From the NCBI GenBank assembly GCA_009746045.1, contig RPFO01000434.1, positions 1 through 40,000 of the forward strand: 40,000 nucleotides of DNA. Direction: 5' to 3'. Shown here one piece after another: positions 1 to 19,598 of the stretch. The notes beneath the pieces were generated by a model that was not told the origin of the DNA, searched no databases, and saw only the letters and a list, made by a program, of their open reading frames with translations. Each line of letters begins with the position of its first letter. Within the stretch, counting starts at the first letter, position 1. This DNA is from Mesostigma viride. Lineage: Eukaryota; Streptophyta; Mesostigmatophyceae; Mesostigmatales; Mesostigmataceae. Made by a program: the position numbers and the translations under genes.

Positions 1-447
1 TCCCTCCTCCCCCTCCCTTCCCTCCCTCCCTCCCTCCTCCCTCCCTCCCTTCCCCTCCCTCCCCTTCCCCCCTCCCCTCCCCTCCCTCCCTCCCTCCCTC
101 CCTCCCCTCCCTCCCTCCCTCCCTCCCTCCCTCCCTCCCTCCCTCCCTCCCTCCCCCCTCCCTCCTCCCTTCCCTCCCTCCCCTCCTCCCTCCCTCCCTC
201 CCCCCCCTCCCTCCTCCCTCCCTCCCCTCCCTCCCTCCCTCCCTCCCTCCCTCCCTCCCTCCCTCCCTCCCCTCCCTCCCTCCTCCCTCCCTCCCTCCCT
301 CCCTCCTCCTCTCCCTCCCTCCCTCCTCCCCCCCTCCTCCCTCCCTCCCTCCCCTCCCTCCTCCCTCCCCTCCCTCCTCCCTCCCTCCCCCCTCCCTTCC
401 CTCCCTCACTCCTCCCCTCCCTCCCTCCTCCCTCCCTCCCTTCCCTC
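1..447 (+). repeat. (CCCT)n-type polypyrimidine tract
   Basis: Almost pure C/T sequence built from CCCT, CCCTC and CCCTTCC variants, with no purine apart from a single A near position 407 before the tract ends at the CTCAGG around 447. It lies upstream of the visible SFT2 exons in the same orientation, so it is pyrimidine-rich on that gene's sense strand. It is probably intronic, but the exon upstream of it is outside the window or unrecognised. Confidence 0.9.
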
Positions 448-810
448 AGGCACTTCTGCTGCACCTCTGGATACCCCTGTTTCATATTACGGCAGTCGTG
501 ACCAGCTCAATTCAATGTTATTCCAGGTTAAGGCAAGGTTGTTCCAGTTGAAGGCAGTATTCCAAAATGTCCACCAAGCTCTGTACTTCACCAGCACATC
601 ATGGTCCTACTATATTCCAGGTATTTTTTCTTAGTTCATTTGACTATAGTACCTCCGAGTCTTCCTTACGCACTCCCTCCCTGCCGATGTCATGTCCCCT
701 CGCCCTTGGTTGCTTTTCAGCCGCTTGCCTAGTAATCTATATTCTTGCATAGTACTATACTACAGACTGCAGTATAAACTACCCGATCAGACGCATCCAC
801 TCCCCTTTGC

Positions 811-1230
811 AGGCCCTTTGTTTCCCTCACCCTCTCCTTCCCCGTGGCTAGCATGCCCCCCATCAGAGGGTATCGATCAGTCCCAGAAGGTAACGATGTC
901 TGCCAACCCACCTGGTCCTACGTCTCGTCCCCGCGCTCTTTGTTCGCTCGCAGGCTTAGTCTTCCGCGCCCTTTCCTTTGCTTTCCCTATCCTTTGGTCT
1001 TCCTCTCCTTTGCGCTTCCTCTCCGTTTCTTTTGTAAGCCCTCGTCCGAAAACTACCAATGCCCCCCCCCCCTCTATCTGTTCCCCACCGTGCGCAGGCT
1101 TTTTGTGTTCTGTGACCCCTCGTCTTAGCAAGCCTTCAGCCCAACATTATCAACCGCTGCCGTATCTTCGCCACCGTGCTCATGCTTTGTCTTTCTTGAA
1201 CCTTCTTCTTAGCATGCCTTCTGGCCAATA
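811..1230 (+). repeat. degenerate echoes of the SFT2 exon start inside the upstream intron
   Basis: Four diverged copies of the boundary at 1261-1320 (CAG then GCTTTGTCTTCC) occur upstream of it, near 811 (GCAGGCCCTTTG), 949 (GCAGGCTTAGTCTTCC), 1092 (GCAGGCTTTTTGTG) and 1177 (CATGCTTTGTCTTTC). The first three keep the CAG acceptor. Spacing is roughly 90-140 bp, so the stretch reads as an old tandem array whose last member is the functional exon start. Confidence 0.65.
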
Positions 1231-1273
1231 TTATCGCCCGCCCCCTCTGCCGTCTGTTCGCCACGTGGCGCAG

Positions 1274-3139
1274 GCTTTGTCTTCCTCGCCCTCTCCTTCA
1301 CCTTCATCCCTGTCCTGGTCATCTCCCCCCAGAAGTTTGCCCTCTTCTTCACGTTTGGCAACATCAGCATCATGGGCTCCTTCTTCGCGCTCAAGGGGCC
1401 GCGCATGCACCTCGCCCACATGCTGGCCAAGGAGCGGAGACCCTTCTCGGCCGGTTACGTGGCCAGCATGGCGGGCACGCTGTATGGGGCGCTGGTCGCG
1501 CGCAGCTACCCGCTCACGATCGCGTGTTCCGCGCTACAGGTGAGGGGATTTCCGATTTCCTTGCGAGTGTACTGTTTAACTTCCTTGTGATTGCAATCTC
1601 TTCTTGTTGTTGTAGTTTCTAATTCTCCTGTGATAGCAATTTCTACTTTTCTTGTGACTGTAAGTCGGTACAACGGATATCCGTTTAGTTAGTTGACCAC
1701 ACCACGCATTATGTGCTGCCGTTGAGGTTTAATAACACCGTTGGGGAATCATAGCGGGCCGCCATTTATGAACGACTGGGCTACCTGCTCACCATATGTC
1801 GTGCACTGCAGCTGATAGGGTTGCTGATTCTCCTAGTATTATGGTTACAGGAGAACCAACTTATGATAACAGACCATGCTTATTAACTAGACCTGTCTGC
1901 ATTATCAAACCAACTTTAGGTAACAGGAGAACCAACTTATGATAACATGCTGGTTTGCCAACGTGCGTAGGTTCGGTTTTATTGACCCACCACCGCTCTA
2001 TGGTCTGTACTACTTAATGCGCCCTACCCAACAACAGTAGCACCGCTAACAACTCTGGGATATCTTCCTGTCTAAAACAGGTGCTCGTGCTGCTCTACTG
2101 CCGCATGTCCATCGGAATAGCAACAAGGATACTAACAACCGTAGGAACTCTTGACACGAAAACAGATGCTGGCGCTGCTCTAGTGCTGCATGTGTGCTGT
2201 CTATCATAATCTAGCTGGGATGACAGCAGTGTCGATCTAGCCAAATCTTTATCCGGCGTCCTCCCCACGTGCAGGTGCTCACATTCCCCTACTAGCCATG
2301 TCCCGCTTCCTAGCAACACTACCCTTGCCAGCATGAGGGTGTGCACTGTATCGGCCACACGCAGTTGCTGGCTCTGCTCTACTACTCCATGCCCTGCTTC
2401 CTGGCTAGCTACAACACTCCCCTGATCCGCTACTCCATGCCCTGCTTCCTGGCTAGCTACAACACTCCCCTGATCCTCTACTCCATGCCCTGCTTCCTGG
2501 CTAGCTACAACACTCCCCTGATCCGCTACTCCATGCCCTGCTTCCTGGCTAGCTACAACACTCCCCTGATCCGTGGGAGATATGTGGGTGTCCCGGCCAC
2601 ATGCACATGCTCGCGCTGCTTGACTATTCACATAGTAGTATCAAAATATATAAAGCTGTCCTACCTAGCAGCACATAATTGTAATGGTAATGGTCACGGA
2701 CCTACTACATGCCCCCCCCCCCAGGTGCTCGCTTGTCTACTCCTAAATGCCTTTCCGAATAGTACCAGCGGTACTGACTTAATATAGTAACATTTATACT
2801 AACAGCCATGCTAACAGCATTACTAACAGCAATGCTAACATCATTACTAACAGCAATGCTAACAGCAATTCTAACAGCAATGCTAACAGCATTACTAACA
2901 GCAATGCTAACAGCAATGCTAACAGCAATGCTAACAGCAATGCTAACAGCAATGGTTACGAGTTCATGTGCGGCCCCTTTCTGTTGGTCTGTCGCCAGGT
3001 GCTGGCGCTGCTCTACTACTCCATGTCCTACTTCCCGGGCGGTGCCATCGGAGCCAAGGTTGTCTTCAACATGGCCTACTCCTCGTTCAAAAACTTCATC
3101 GGCATTTTGCAGCGGACGGTGCCCATCCTCTTCCGGTGA
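1274..3139 (+). CDS. SFT2: SFT2-family vesicle transport membrane protein, 3' part (two exons)
   Basis: Exons 1274-1539 and 2999-3139 (TGA stop), joined in phase 0 at CAG|GTGAGG and CCAG|GTGCTG; the first exon opens after CAG with two bases of a split codon. The product is a C-terminal fragment of about 135 residues. It begins GFVFLALSFTF, continues through SPQKFALFFTFGN and ALKGPRMHL, and ends LALLYYSMSYFPGG to QRTVPILFR. These match the SFT2/Got1-like family: a hydrophobic segment, the KFAL-FTxGN stretch, a G-P loop, and a final YxxSxxP hairpin. Family members are small four-pass Golgi membrane proteins that help retrograde vesicles fuse with late Golgi. The first transmembrane exon is not found and may lie upstream of the window. 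No frameshift or in-frame stop is seen. Family assignment is from recognised motifs; splice sites are inferred. Confidence 0.85.
2074..2760 (+). repeat. echo array of the SFT2 terminal exon start, including four 48 bp tandem copies
   Basis: Six blocks resemble the real terminal exon start at 2995 (CCAGGTGCTGGCGCTGCTC). They lie near 2078 (CAGGTGCTCGTGCTGCTC), 2162, 2273, 2363 (CAGTTGCTGGCTCTGCTC), 2605 and 2723 (CAGGTGCTCGCTTG). The block at 2363 continues into four tandem 48 bp units (2383-2574) that read YSMPCFLASYNTPLIR, clearly related to YSMSYFPG of the exon. All lie inside the 1459 bp intron, mostly after an AG. Confidence 0.75.
2803..2960 (+). repeat. 12 bp minisatellite (CTAACAGCAATG)n
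   Basis: About 13 imperfect copies of a 12 bp unit, alternating CTAACAGCAATG with CTAACAGCATTA. It sits in the SFT2 intron just before the real acceptor. The unit is four codons long, so open frames across it are an artefact. Confidence 0.9.
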
Positions 3140-3437
3140 CGCGTGCCAGAGATCTAACACTACTACGAGGAGGAGCAAGATATATATCAGTGAGGAACAG
3201 AGATCAAGAGATACAGTCCAGGAGATGATCAAGGCAGAGATGCCAGGAGTTACGCAGAAGGCGGGGGTGGGGGGCATATCCTGGGAACGGTGCTCATCAC
3301 GGATCGGCGGCGAGCCTAGAGTGACGGATGTACCAAGAAACAGGAGGCGTTCAAGGGTTGACGGGGGAAATTCGGGGGAAGTTCTGTGCACCATGCCCGT
3401 CGTGTTCGGTGACAAATGCCGGAATCGGGTTGAAAGC

Positions 3438-3455
3438 GGGGGGGGGGGGGGGGGG
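3438..3455 (+). repeat. poly(G) run
   Basis: Eighteen consecutive G residues about 300 bp downstream of the SFT2 stop codon. Length may be affected by sequencing slippage. Confidence 0.9.
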
Positions 3456-3507
3456 ATCCTAGGCGTGATGCTCATCCTGTCCCGCCAGTGGCAGAAGCAA
3501 CATGCTC

Positions 3508-3639
3508 ACTGGTGGTAGCTTGTGATTAGCTACCAGTCTTCTGGTGGTAGCCTGTGATTAGCTACCAGTGTTCTTGTGGTAGCCTGTGATTAGCTACCAG
3601 TCTTCTGGTGGTAGCTTGTGATTAGCTACCAGTCTTCTG
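3508..3639. repeat. four tandem hairpin units of about 32 bp
   Basis: Four near-identical units, each containing TGGTAGC, a nine-base spacer and GCTACCA, so each can form a seven-pair stem. They lie about 370 bp past the SFT2 stop. Function is unknown; a 3' processing structure or an amplified mobile fragment are possibilities. Confidence 0.85.
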
Positions 3640-3740
3640 TCATGGGCATTCCCGGGGATGCCAAGGATTATGTATTTGATTGGCTGGATACTGGATAGCG
3701 TAGGCTTCTGCAGGTCATGGGCATTCCCGGGATGCCAAGG
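3640..3740 (+). repeat. direct repeat pair around GCATTCCCGGGATGCC
   Basis: A segment of about 26 bp (CATGGGCATTCCCGGG followed by ATGCCAAGGA) occurs at 3640 and again at 3716, differing by one G. The core GCATTCCCGGGATGC is itself palindromic. Confidence 0.8.
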
Positions 3741-5235
3741 ATGATGGGACCTGATCCTACGATCCTACGATTATGGAGCCTGGTCCTCCGATCCTACGTT
3801 CCATGAGGGTGACCCCACTTGCTTGGGCGTAGTTGTAGTCTGGGGGCGTATTTGTACGTGGTCTGGGCACGGCATAACCGTGCGACAGTCAGGGGGCACG
3901 GTTATCGCACAAACAAGGGTAATGCTTTGTCCCCTCGCTGCACAAGGGCAAAGGGCTCTCTGCGCCTGCGCTTTTCGATGTGACCGGCGCCTGCGCTTTT
4001 CCATGTAGTGTCCAGTGACCGGTTATACAGTTAGTGGCCGGTGAATCAAGTGTGACGGGCGCGACGCGATATGATGCGGAATGGCAAGTTGTCTATCCTT
4101 GAGACATCTGTCCGCAGGGAGGGGGGTCCACGCATATGGTGGCATGGTTGGTGTGACTGGGAGGACTGGGAGGGGGCTGCCTGGTACCCCTTCATCGCCA
4201 GAGAGGCGATGGGGATGTTAATGGGTGTGCTGCGAAATTGTAGGGTGCTGTGCACACGTCTATGCAAGGATTGCGGACACAACGATAGAAATATGTCATA
4301 TTAGCTGAGATGCCCAAAACGTCAGCTCTCACAGTTGACTGGAATTTGCCTCATGCTTTTGGTTGGAAAGAGGTGAGAAAGCGATTGCCCTGGGTACCAA
4401 CACCGCGTCCCAGAGCCGTGAATTCGCCTCAGGGGAGAGTGACACTGTTTCAATGACAAACTGACTGTGGGCAAAAGGTCAAAGTTATGGTGACCACAAC
4501 CTGTGCTGTATTATACACTGTAAAGTGATATCAATGAGACAGCCAGCAATCCAATGTTATGCTCAATTCTGCTGGGTGATAGGAATTAATTAATTAGCAC
4601 GTGACATACTGCGTCACGTGGGTGCCAATACAGACTAAAGGAACCTTCAACCCCTATACACAATGAGGAGGGCGGGCGCCCGAGCTTCTCTCACTGCCAC
4701 ATGAAGTGGGCAGGCCACAGAGCGCTCTCTCCACAGCATGCAGGGTGCCGAGGCGCAGCACTATGGGTGCGTGATACAACCATGCAGTACCAAGTAGGCG
4801 CTGACGCATAGCGATTTGTGAGGTGGGCACAAGACGTTGGCTTAGGCGCTTGCAAATGGCCACAATGAGCCATGGCTGCAAATGCCATCAAGGAGAATCT
4901 GAACAGCTAGAGCTAAGTGGCTATGCTGAGCTATTATATGCTTAATATGCCAGTAATACCTATCAGCTGTCCCATTCAAATTGCCCCCATCTAGTCAACT
5001 AGCTTGCTCTATCCTGGGGGAGCCCGGGGGGGCTTCCACAGTTTGTTGTTGACACTTTAAGGTCCCCCGCGTGTGACCAAGTATGGCATTCATAGCGATT
5101 CGGGCCGCGGTGCCCACACCCCTGTAACTAGGACCTAGATAGCTTATACCATCCATCCCATCCCATGTTCCCCTCCCACTGAGGACTTATGCTCACGCGA
5201 CGCAGCTAGTCACGTGTCTATTAATTAATTAATTA
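3741..5235. other. no gene recognised
   Basis: Only short open frames without recognisable motifs, in both strands. There are TA-rich TTAATTAATTAA tracts at about 4587 and 5220 and one copy of the dispersed GAGACAACCAGC-type motif at 4530. I see no RNA gene. The segment separates the convergent SFT2 and C53 genes. Confidence 0.6.
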
Positions 5236-5239
5236 ATGT

Positions 5240-5985
5240 TAAGGTCCCCGCCCCGTCAGTACCGCGCTGGAGGCTTCTCGGGGCTGGACTTGTGGCGGAT
5301 GAAGTCGGGCCACTGGTCGCGGCGTTGCTGCTGCTGGGCTGGCGTCATGCAGGTCGTCGTCAAGCGACGTACCAGAGGGTGTGCTCCAGCTTCTTGCGGC
5401 GAGAGAGTAAACCGAACTCGGACCGCGATCGATGTCGCTGAAGGTGGGGACCACTGGTGGGGGCCCAGCCTTGTGACTAGCTTGTCCCATGGATGGGGCA
5501 GGCGATTGGTGCCCTGCAGTGTCGTACTTGGCAGCTCCATGCGCGCCGAGAGCTGGTTCCTGAGCTCGTCGAGAAGAGAGTCTGGGGACTCCCCCGGCGC
5601 CTTGTCGAAGCGCATGAGGATGACCCGGCAGCGGCGGCGGTCGCGGTCAGCGGCCGGCCTCGCGGCGCTTGTCTTCGGCCAGCTCCTGTAGCTCGGTGGT
5701 AATAGCGGTGGTGGTAGCGGTTGCATGCCTGGCTCTTGAGTAGGTCCGCCCAGGATGCGCGACTCGAGGGGTCATCGTTGGCCCGACCGGCGGGTACGTT
5801 GGGCGGCGATGGTGGCCGTTCGCTCGGTGATCTCGGGGACTTGCGTGGCCAGGGCGTCTACCTTGGTAGCAACTGCATGCATGCCTCCAGCTTCACGATG
5901 CCATGGCCAACTTTGCCTTCCACCTGGCGTCATGCACGTGGTAGTGGCCTCGGAAACCTGGGCGGCAATGTGCTCTTAATTAATT
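5240..5985 (-). pseudogene. degraded ORF1 of a non-LTR (LINE, L1-like) retrotransposon
   Basis: Read on the minus strand, three frames together give an L1-type ORF1 order. First comes a coiled-coil-like piece (VATKVDALATQVPEITERTA), then RASWADLLKSQ and ELQELAEDKRREAGR. An RRM-like stretch CRVILMRFDKAPGESPDSLL follows. The last piece has the signature LDDDL / MTPAQQQQRRDQWPDFI. In algal and plant L1-like ORF1 proteins the last region usually reads as an acidic DL followed by TPAQQ and a W-P-x-F; here a frameshift splits it. Such proteins bind the element's RNA as trimers. At least two frameshifts and a stop make it non-functional, and I see no reverse transcriptase beside it, so it is probably a truncated relic. 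AT-rich TTAATTAATTAA tracts flank it on both sides. Confidence 0.55.
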
Positions 5986-5993
5986 CAGAACAT

Positions 5994-6023
5994 ATCAAGG
6001 AGACAACCAGCGCAGGCCAGAAA
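5994..6023 (+). repeat. dispersed motif ATCAAGGAGACAACCAGCGC
   Basis: One copy of a short dispersed repeat seen also at 4530, 6548, 8169, 8226, 8283, 29311 and 33482, all in plus orientation. The copies at 5994, 8283 and 33482 also share the extension AGGCC(A/C)GA. Nature unknown. Confidence 0.7.
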
Positions 6024-6785
6024 TAAGATATCTCCGTGGGGAGCATATGTAACACATTTCCCTGATCGAGAAGGGGCATATGGTAAATGTGCTCTTGCGT
6101 GGCGGCAAATTGGGGCTGGAGCTAGCTTGCATGTGTGCGACTTTGGCTTCAATGTTAATTGTTGACCTTGGCGGTGATGGTGTTGAGTGGCCGGGCCGTC
6201 AGGCGCTAGGGTGATATAGGAAACTGCATGACAATCGACAATTAAGAATTTCTTGATATATGCCAACTGTTAAGTACTATACTACGAACGGCGGTCCAAT
6301 GTCGTGTGAGGACTAGAGATGCCAACTATGATCTGCGAGATGAGCTAGTCTCATTTGATTATCGGCCGTGAGGCGGACTAGTGAACAATATGCTATACGT
6401 TGCTACCTATAAAGGGCAGAGCATTATGCAGCTACGGCCCCTAGAGCTATTGACGTCTCGAATACGCTTATGCAGGTGATGACACTTACACTAGGCCGGC
6501 GTGCATGTAAGAGGTCGAGCATACCTATATGGCATGCAGCATCGTTTATCAATGAGACAACCAGTTTATGGTGGGGATTCCCTCAACAACAATGGTCAAG
6601 TATTATTTGATTCAGTTGAATGCGAAGGCCGGTCTGCTTTAGCAACTTCGCCGCTGATACTGCTGGGAACCCACTTGCAACGGCCACCAGTCATCAAAGT
6701 ACGGAGAGAGACAACTAAGTACTTTGAAACTTTTTAGTTCCTCCAATGACTAGAGGAAGACTTCAGCTAGACTGAATGGTAACAG
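6024..6785. other. C53 3' flank, no gene recognised
   Basis: Immediately downstream of the C53 stop codon on the minus strand, presumably including its 3' untranslated region. Apart from a dispersed-repeat copy at 6548 I see no structured element or credible reading frame. Confidence 0.5.
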
Positions 6786-15078
<8,293 letters not shown>

Positions 15079-15728
15079 TAAAAGAGGCGCAAACTGCAGC
15101 CCCTATCCGGGGATTAAAAGTAAACCGTGTCCCGTGTACTGTTCCTAGTGGCGTTATCGTAATCTGCCATGGACGCAGAATGGACGTCTTGTTTTTTGGT
15201 ACGCGAGTTTACTGAACACATAAGCGTTTATAAAACTGGGCACTGGGCAACAGGCAGTGGGCGCCTGTGCGGGGACGTACATAGTACATACGTACATACA
15301 TGCAGTGGGCACGTACATATGATGCAATTACACGTGTACCTACTCCTATGGTATACGCAGTCCATCTGAACCACATACCAGTACTGGTGCCGGATAATTG
15401 TACGCGGATACGCATATACGCACGGTGCAGTGAGCATTATTTTCGTATCTACACAATCATGTGATTCATGTCCGATGTAATAAATATATACGAGAATGCT
15501 CATCTCTCCCGCCCGATTACTCTCCCACCGATGTACGACCGTCAGATGTGTGAATCCAACGGACCGACGGACAGGTACAACCGAAAACCGCAAAGAGTTA
15601 TCCGAAAACCGCAAAGAGTTATCCGAAAAACCGCAAAGAGTTATCCGAAAACCGCATAGATGTATCCGACTTATAAGTCAGACCCTTTGGCCGTCTTAAA
15701 AAAAAATAATTGAAATTGAGTTCGGTCT
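15079..15728. other. C53 upstream region; small 21 bp repeat at 15579-15665
   Basis: Presumed promoter side of C53 (minus strand). No clear TATA box or other element could be assigned. A 21 bp unit CCGAAAACCGCAAAGAGTTA occurs about four times at 15579-15665. No gene is recognised. Confidence 0.5.
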
Positions 15729-16405
15729 CAGGGGGGGTGTCCAAAAACAAGAAAATTTACACGACGCTGGATTCGAGTAGATCTCGCGAAAACAAGCATG
15801 TTTGCCACTGGTCGCAACCCCAGGGGGTCTCTAGGTTAGAAGTTACAGAGCCTCAAAAACCGTTAACTTAAAGGGTAGGTAGGTAGGGTGCCGGGCCGAT
15901 ATGGGTTTTTTACAACAAAACACTTGGATTTCTGCTAGCCCCCTGTATGGTCGGAATTTTGAAACGGTTTGACGGACAAACTGATACTGTAGCACTTGGC
16001 GAGCTGACCCCAAATCCGCAGTCAAAATTTTGGCAGGTACCATAGAGGGGGGGGGGGTTGCCCGCAAGATGGTGCTGCCCCTAGGCACGGAAGTATGCTG
16101 CCGTCTGCCACCACTACAAGGCTTCGGCTATCCAACGCGGTGCCGTGCCAGTATCGCGTCGCGCCGGCCAACGACCCATTTTAGAAAACCGGAATTTTCC
16201 CATACACCAATATGCTCAAACGGTACAGTACTGTAGAGCTCGCGGAGCTGATCATTTTGCTCCCTAGGCCGACCCCTATAACCCTTGGGACCTCAGGGTT
16301 TTGCTAGGTATAGCGCCTACGTGCTAGGTAGGTAGGGTCCAAGGGCCAACTTTTGGAAAATTTCAGCGTATGTGTCTGATATTTTTGTTTCGGACACCCC
16401 CCCTG
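15729..16405. mobile_element. 677 bp non-autonomous TIR transposon (hAT-like ends)
   Basis: Perfect 14 bp TIRs CAGGGGGGGTGTCC at 15729-15742 and inverted at 16392-16405, followed by a further 30 bp of weaker inverted similarity. The flanks carry an exact 7 bp direct repeat TCGGTCT (15722-15728 and 16406-16412), the target-site duplication. No coding sequence is evident. CAGGG ends suggest hAT, although hAT duplications are normally 8 bp, so the superfamily is uncertain. Confidence 0.85.
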
Positions 16406-16412
16406 TCGGTCT

Positions 16413-18080
16413 AGTCGTAAATCTGTTCCGGCCTGGCTACCTAGTAGCTATGAGCCGATGACCGGCGTGGGATCCACCATCCAACTGATTGACAGGTTGA
16501 GAATACTCGCAATGAGATCAGATTTGCAACGCCAAGTCTACGACAACCGTGTATGCAACGTCTGCACGTCTGCACCTGATTTGATGAGGACTTTTAAGAG
16601 GGCCCACTGAGTGTACCCAAGCAAGTTGTCCATTATTTTCAATTATTACATGCGATTAAAACGTGCCAGCGTGAGGAAAGCCGCGTTACGACGCTATTAC
16701 CTTAAAATGTTGTTGGTGGTGTCGATGTGAGATTGTCTCATGAATATCCTTCAAGTGTAATAAATGGAAAGTAGTAACTAAGATACCCACTGATTACAAG
16801 TGGCACATGACACTGATACCAGCTACCCAAAATGAGATTGTCGTCATCACAATAGTTAACTTAAGTCTGTGCTGTCGGGGAAGTTACGAATGAATTACCA
16901 CAAACTCAGGAATCAGGATGCAGCTGTCCGGACTCGTTGGGACGGAAATGCTAATGATTGCTACTACCCATGCCAGCGGCAAGGACTTCCATTTATTTTA
17001 GTTTCCCACCGACATAAGTTGCGGCGTGGGCAACAACAACATAAGTTACGCCAGGGAGCGCGCTTTGAATCCACGGCACACCCGGTGCGCAAGTGGGTAA
17101 CTGCCTGTGAGAGGCTGAGAGCCAAGCGGTTGGTGGCCATAAGAGTCAGCTGCAGCTGGGGTATGTTGGACCAGCCGCGGTGCCCGAAACCGCCTGACAT
17201 GACGTGAAGCGCCCTTAGCGGACTTCGCGTGAACCGGTGAGTACTAATTGATTTGTACGCAATTGTTTGATTTCTTACCGATTCAATCGTTAGCCAGAAT
17301 TTTGCGGGCTGTCGATACACCCTTCGTGGGTAATGAAGTGGAGTGAACTGAGCTGAGCTGACTTGACACGAACCCACTTTACAGAACCGAACTGAACTGA
17401 ACTGAATGTCCAACCGCGCTGCTTTACCATCAGCGGCCGGGGTGCATACGGGACATGTAACCTGCGTAGCGATGATAACCATGGCGAAATTTCCTAGCAT
17501 CAACTTGCGTTTTGCTCATGCATCTGCATCCAGTGGTGGTACAATTTTAAAAAATGGATGGTTTTGAAACATGGATGGGCCCATCGCACATACACGGTAG
17601 CAGAACTCTGCATGAATAGAGCAGAGCCGAGCCGGATAGAAACTCTGCAGGCGTTCCATTAAATGGGGAGTTAGAATGGGATTTGAACCGGTAAGGGCCA
17701 CGCACATGCATGGTTCCCTTACGCATTGCATGTGTGATTGTCTGGCCCTTTCTTATGTTTGTATTGGTATATGAAACTGCAGGTGGGCAGTGCCCAGCAA
17801 CCGTTAGCCTGAGAGCCAGAGAAGCATCCGGCAGGGCACACAAGCCTCCCCAGATTAGTAACCCCCAGACTGGGCTACTGGTCCAGAACGCTCCCCATCT
17901 CATTTTGAACTGAAACATGCTGCGAGACAGGGCCATCTGGGGCGCTGCATTGGTGCTCCTATGCGTCACGTACATTCCCACTTTTTCGTCAGGTTTCTGT
18001 AAGTAGCTAGATAGGATGCGTGCCATGGATGCTGCCAGTCACGTGCTTATTAATGAATGGGTCGACCCAGCTCCTCATAC
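16413..18080. other. no gene recognised
   Basis: Open frames at 16869-17207 (+) and 16964-17503 (-) overlap each other and show no motif. A short CTGAA/CTGAG-rich stretch lies at 17342-17406. I see no RNA gene. Confidence 0.5.
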
Positions 18081-18083
18081 TTA

Positions 18084-18112
18084 GGGCTGGTTTTTTTTAG
18101 TATGTTAAAATC
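18084..18112 (+). repeat. left TIR of the 9.2 kb transposon
   Basis: 29 bp, exact inverse of 27241-27269, preceded by TTA. Just inside it is GTTTATTAAAAATTTAT; a similar GTTTATTAAAAATATA lies in the same orientation inside the right end. Confidence 0.95.
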
Positions 18113-18217
18113 TGAACCGTTTATTAAAAATTTATCAAGATGCGACATTTCCCATGCTTTTGGCCACCTAAACCACCTGCCACATGCCCTGGAACTGTGC
18201 CCTAGTGATGCTCTAAT

Positions 18218-18450
18218 ATGCCCCATGCCCCATGGCTCATGCCCCATCATGCCCCATGCCCCATGCCCTTCTACTGCATGTCCGATGCTCCATGCCACAC
18301 ATGCCACGAACCGCAAGCCAACTGTCAAACATCGTTGCTCCCATTCCCCCATACCCCATGCCCCATGCCCCATGCCCCATGTGCCCAAAACCAAGCCCCC
18401 CATGCCCGGCCATATGGCCTAATTGCTCCATGCTCCATGCCCCATGCACC
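18218..18450 (+). repeat. degenerate CCCCATG heptamer repeats
   Basis: Many copies of ATGCCCC/CCCCATG variants in the left subterminal region of the transposon. They may be subterminal transposase-binding repeats or a simple minisatellite. Confidence 0.75.
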
Positions 18451-18863
18451 AATTAAGTGCCCTGGCACATCCCATGCCATATTACAATGCGCGTGATTTT
18501 CATCAATGATGTGTGTGTGTGCTTCTTGCGCCTACTTGCCTGTGTTATGACCATGCCAATGCAGTTTGAAGTCACAACAACTACTGATCAAGGAGCTGCA
18601 GTCCAAGTATATTGCATGAGGGACCCAGCACAAGAACCTTTATGATGTCAAGTGCAGCTGGGCACTGTCAAGACGAAATGGCAGCCAGCTTACATGCTGA
18701 CTCTCTTGGCCATCACATTTTTCGCAAGCCCAATACCTTGTCATCCTGCTATGTCCAAGGTAGCCACTAAAAGCCAGCCACATTGGCAAGAAAGTTGTCT
18801 CCACCGATAGGTCACTACACCTTGGTCACTGGTCAGCCACTAACAAAAGGATGGCAGCACCTA

Positions 18864-19598
18864 CTATTGCATGTGACACCCGCTAGGTTGCCCATAGATG
18901 CTGCCGTTGAACTGGTACGGCAACCCGCGCCCCGCGCTGGCATTGCCATGGTACGCCGACAGTGGCAGAGCGCCATGGGACTCAGTACGGCTGTTAGGTA
19001 CTAGGAGGCATGCAAAGCGATCCATCGTGTCTGCCAGCCGGTGCATGGCTAGCTGTACACCATGGTCAGCTGCCATGCCTGAATGGTTGAGAACACCGCG
19101 GTCGCTCATGCTTCTGACTGCTGATGTATCGCCCATGCCGATGCCCAGCAACCCATAGTTTCGCTGCAACTGCGGCTGAACAGGCTGCAACATCTGCTGC
19201 AGGAACTGCTGCTGCTGCTCCCGCGGCTGCTGCTCCACTAGATGCCACATCTGGTGCAAAAACTGCAACCTCGTTTGCGGCTGCAGCTGCGGTTGTGGCT
19301 GCTGTGGCGGAGGCGGTGGCGGCGGGGATGGCACCGGCTGCAAGTGCGGCTGCGACTCCAACATGTCCAACAGCTGCTGCATGATCGGCTGACTTGTTTG
19401 CGATGGCTGTGGTGATGGTGGTGGCGGCAGAGGCTGCTGCCGTTGCAGCAGTGGCCACGGCAGTGACGGCAGCGACTGCGGCTGCTGCGACGGCAGCGAC
19501 TGCGGCTGGTGCGACGGCAGCGACTGCGGCTGCTGCGACGGCAGCGACTGCGGCTGCTGCCACGACAGCGACTGCGGCTGCTGCGACTCCTCCCCGCG
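18864..19598 (-). other. open Q/P-rich extension in frame after the TAG of the partner protein
   Basis: The frame of the partner gene stays open for 244 codons beyond TAG at 19599-19601. It reads Q/P-rich heptads such as QQPQSLPS four times, then a Q-rich tract, and ends at 18864. Candidates are a nonsense mutation in this copy, a missed intron, readthrough, or a merely fortuitous open frame in CAG/CTG-rich sequence, where other frames are also open. Confidence 0.4.

Noticed and set aside
17660-17770. Possible tRNA on the minus strand (GGTTCAAATCC box)
   Set aside because: The bases either side of the TTCAAAT loop do not pair as a T stem, and no matching acceptor or anticodon stem is found. 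B-box-like strings at about 13270 and 13430 fail the same test.
19066-19563. Ala-rich 165-codon minus frame
   Set aside because: Shifted frame of the CAG/CTG-rich region. The Q/P-rich frame continuous with the coiled-coil gene is the better candidate.
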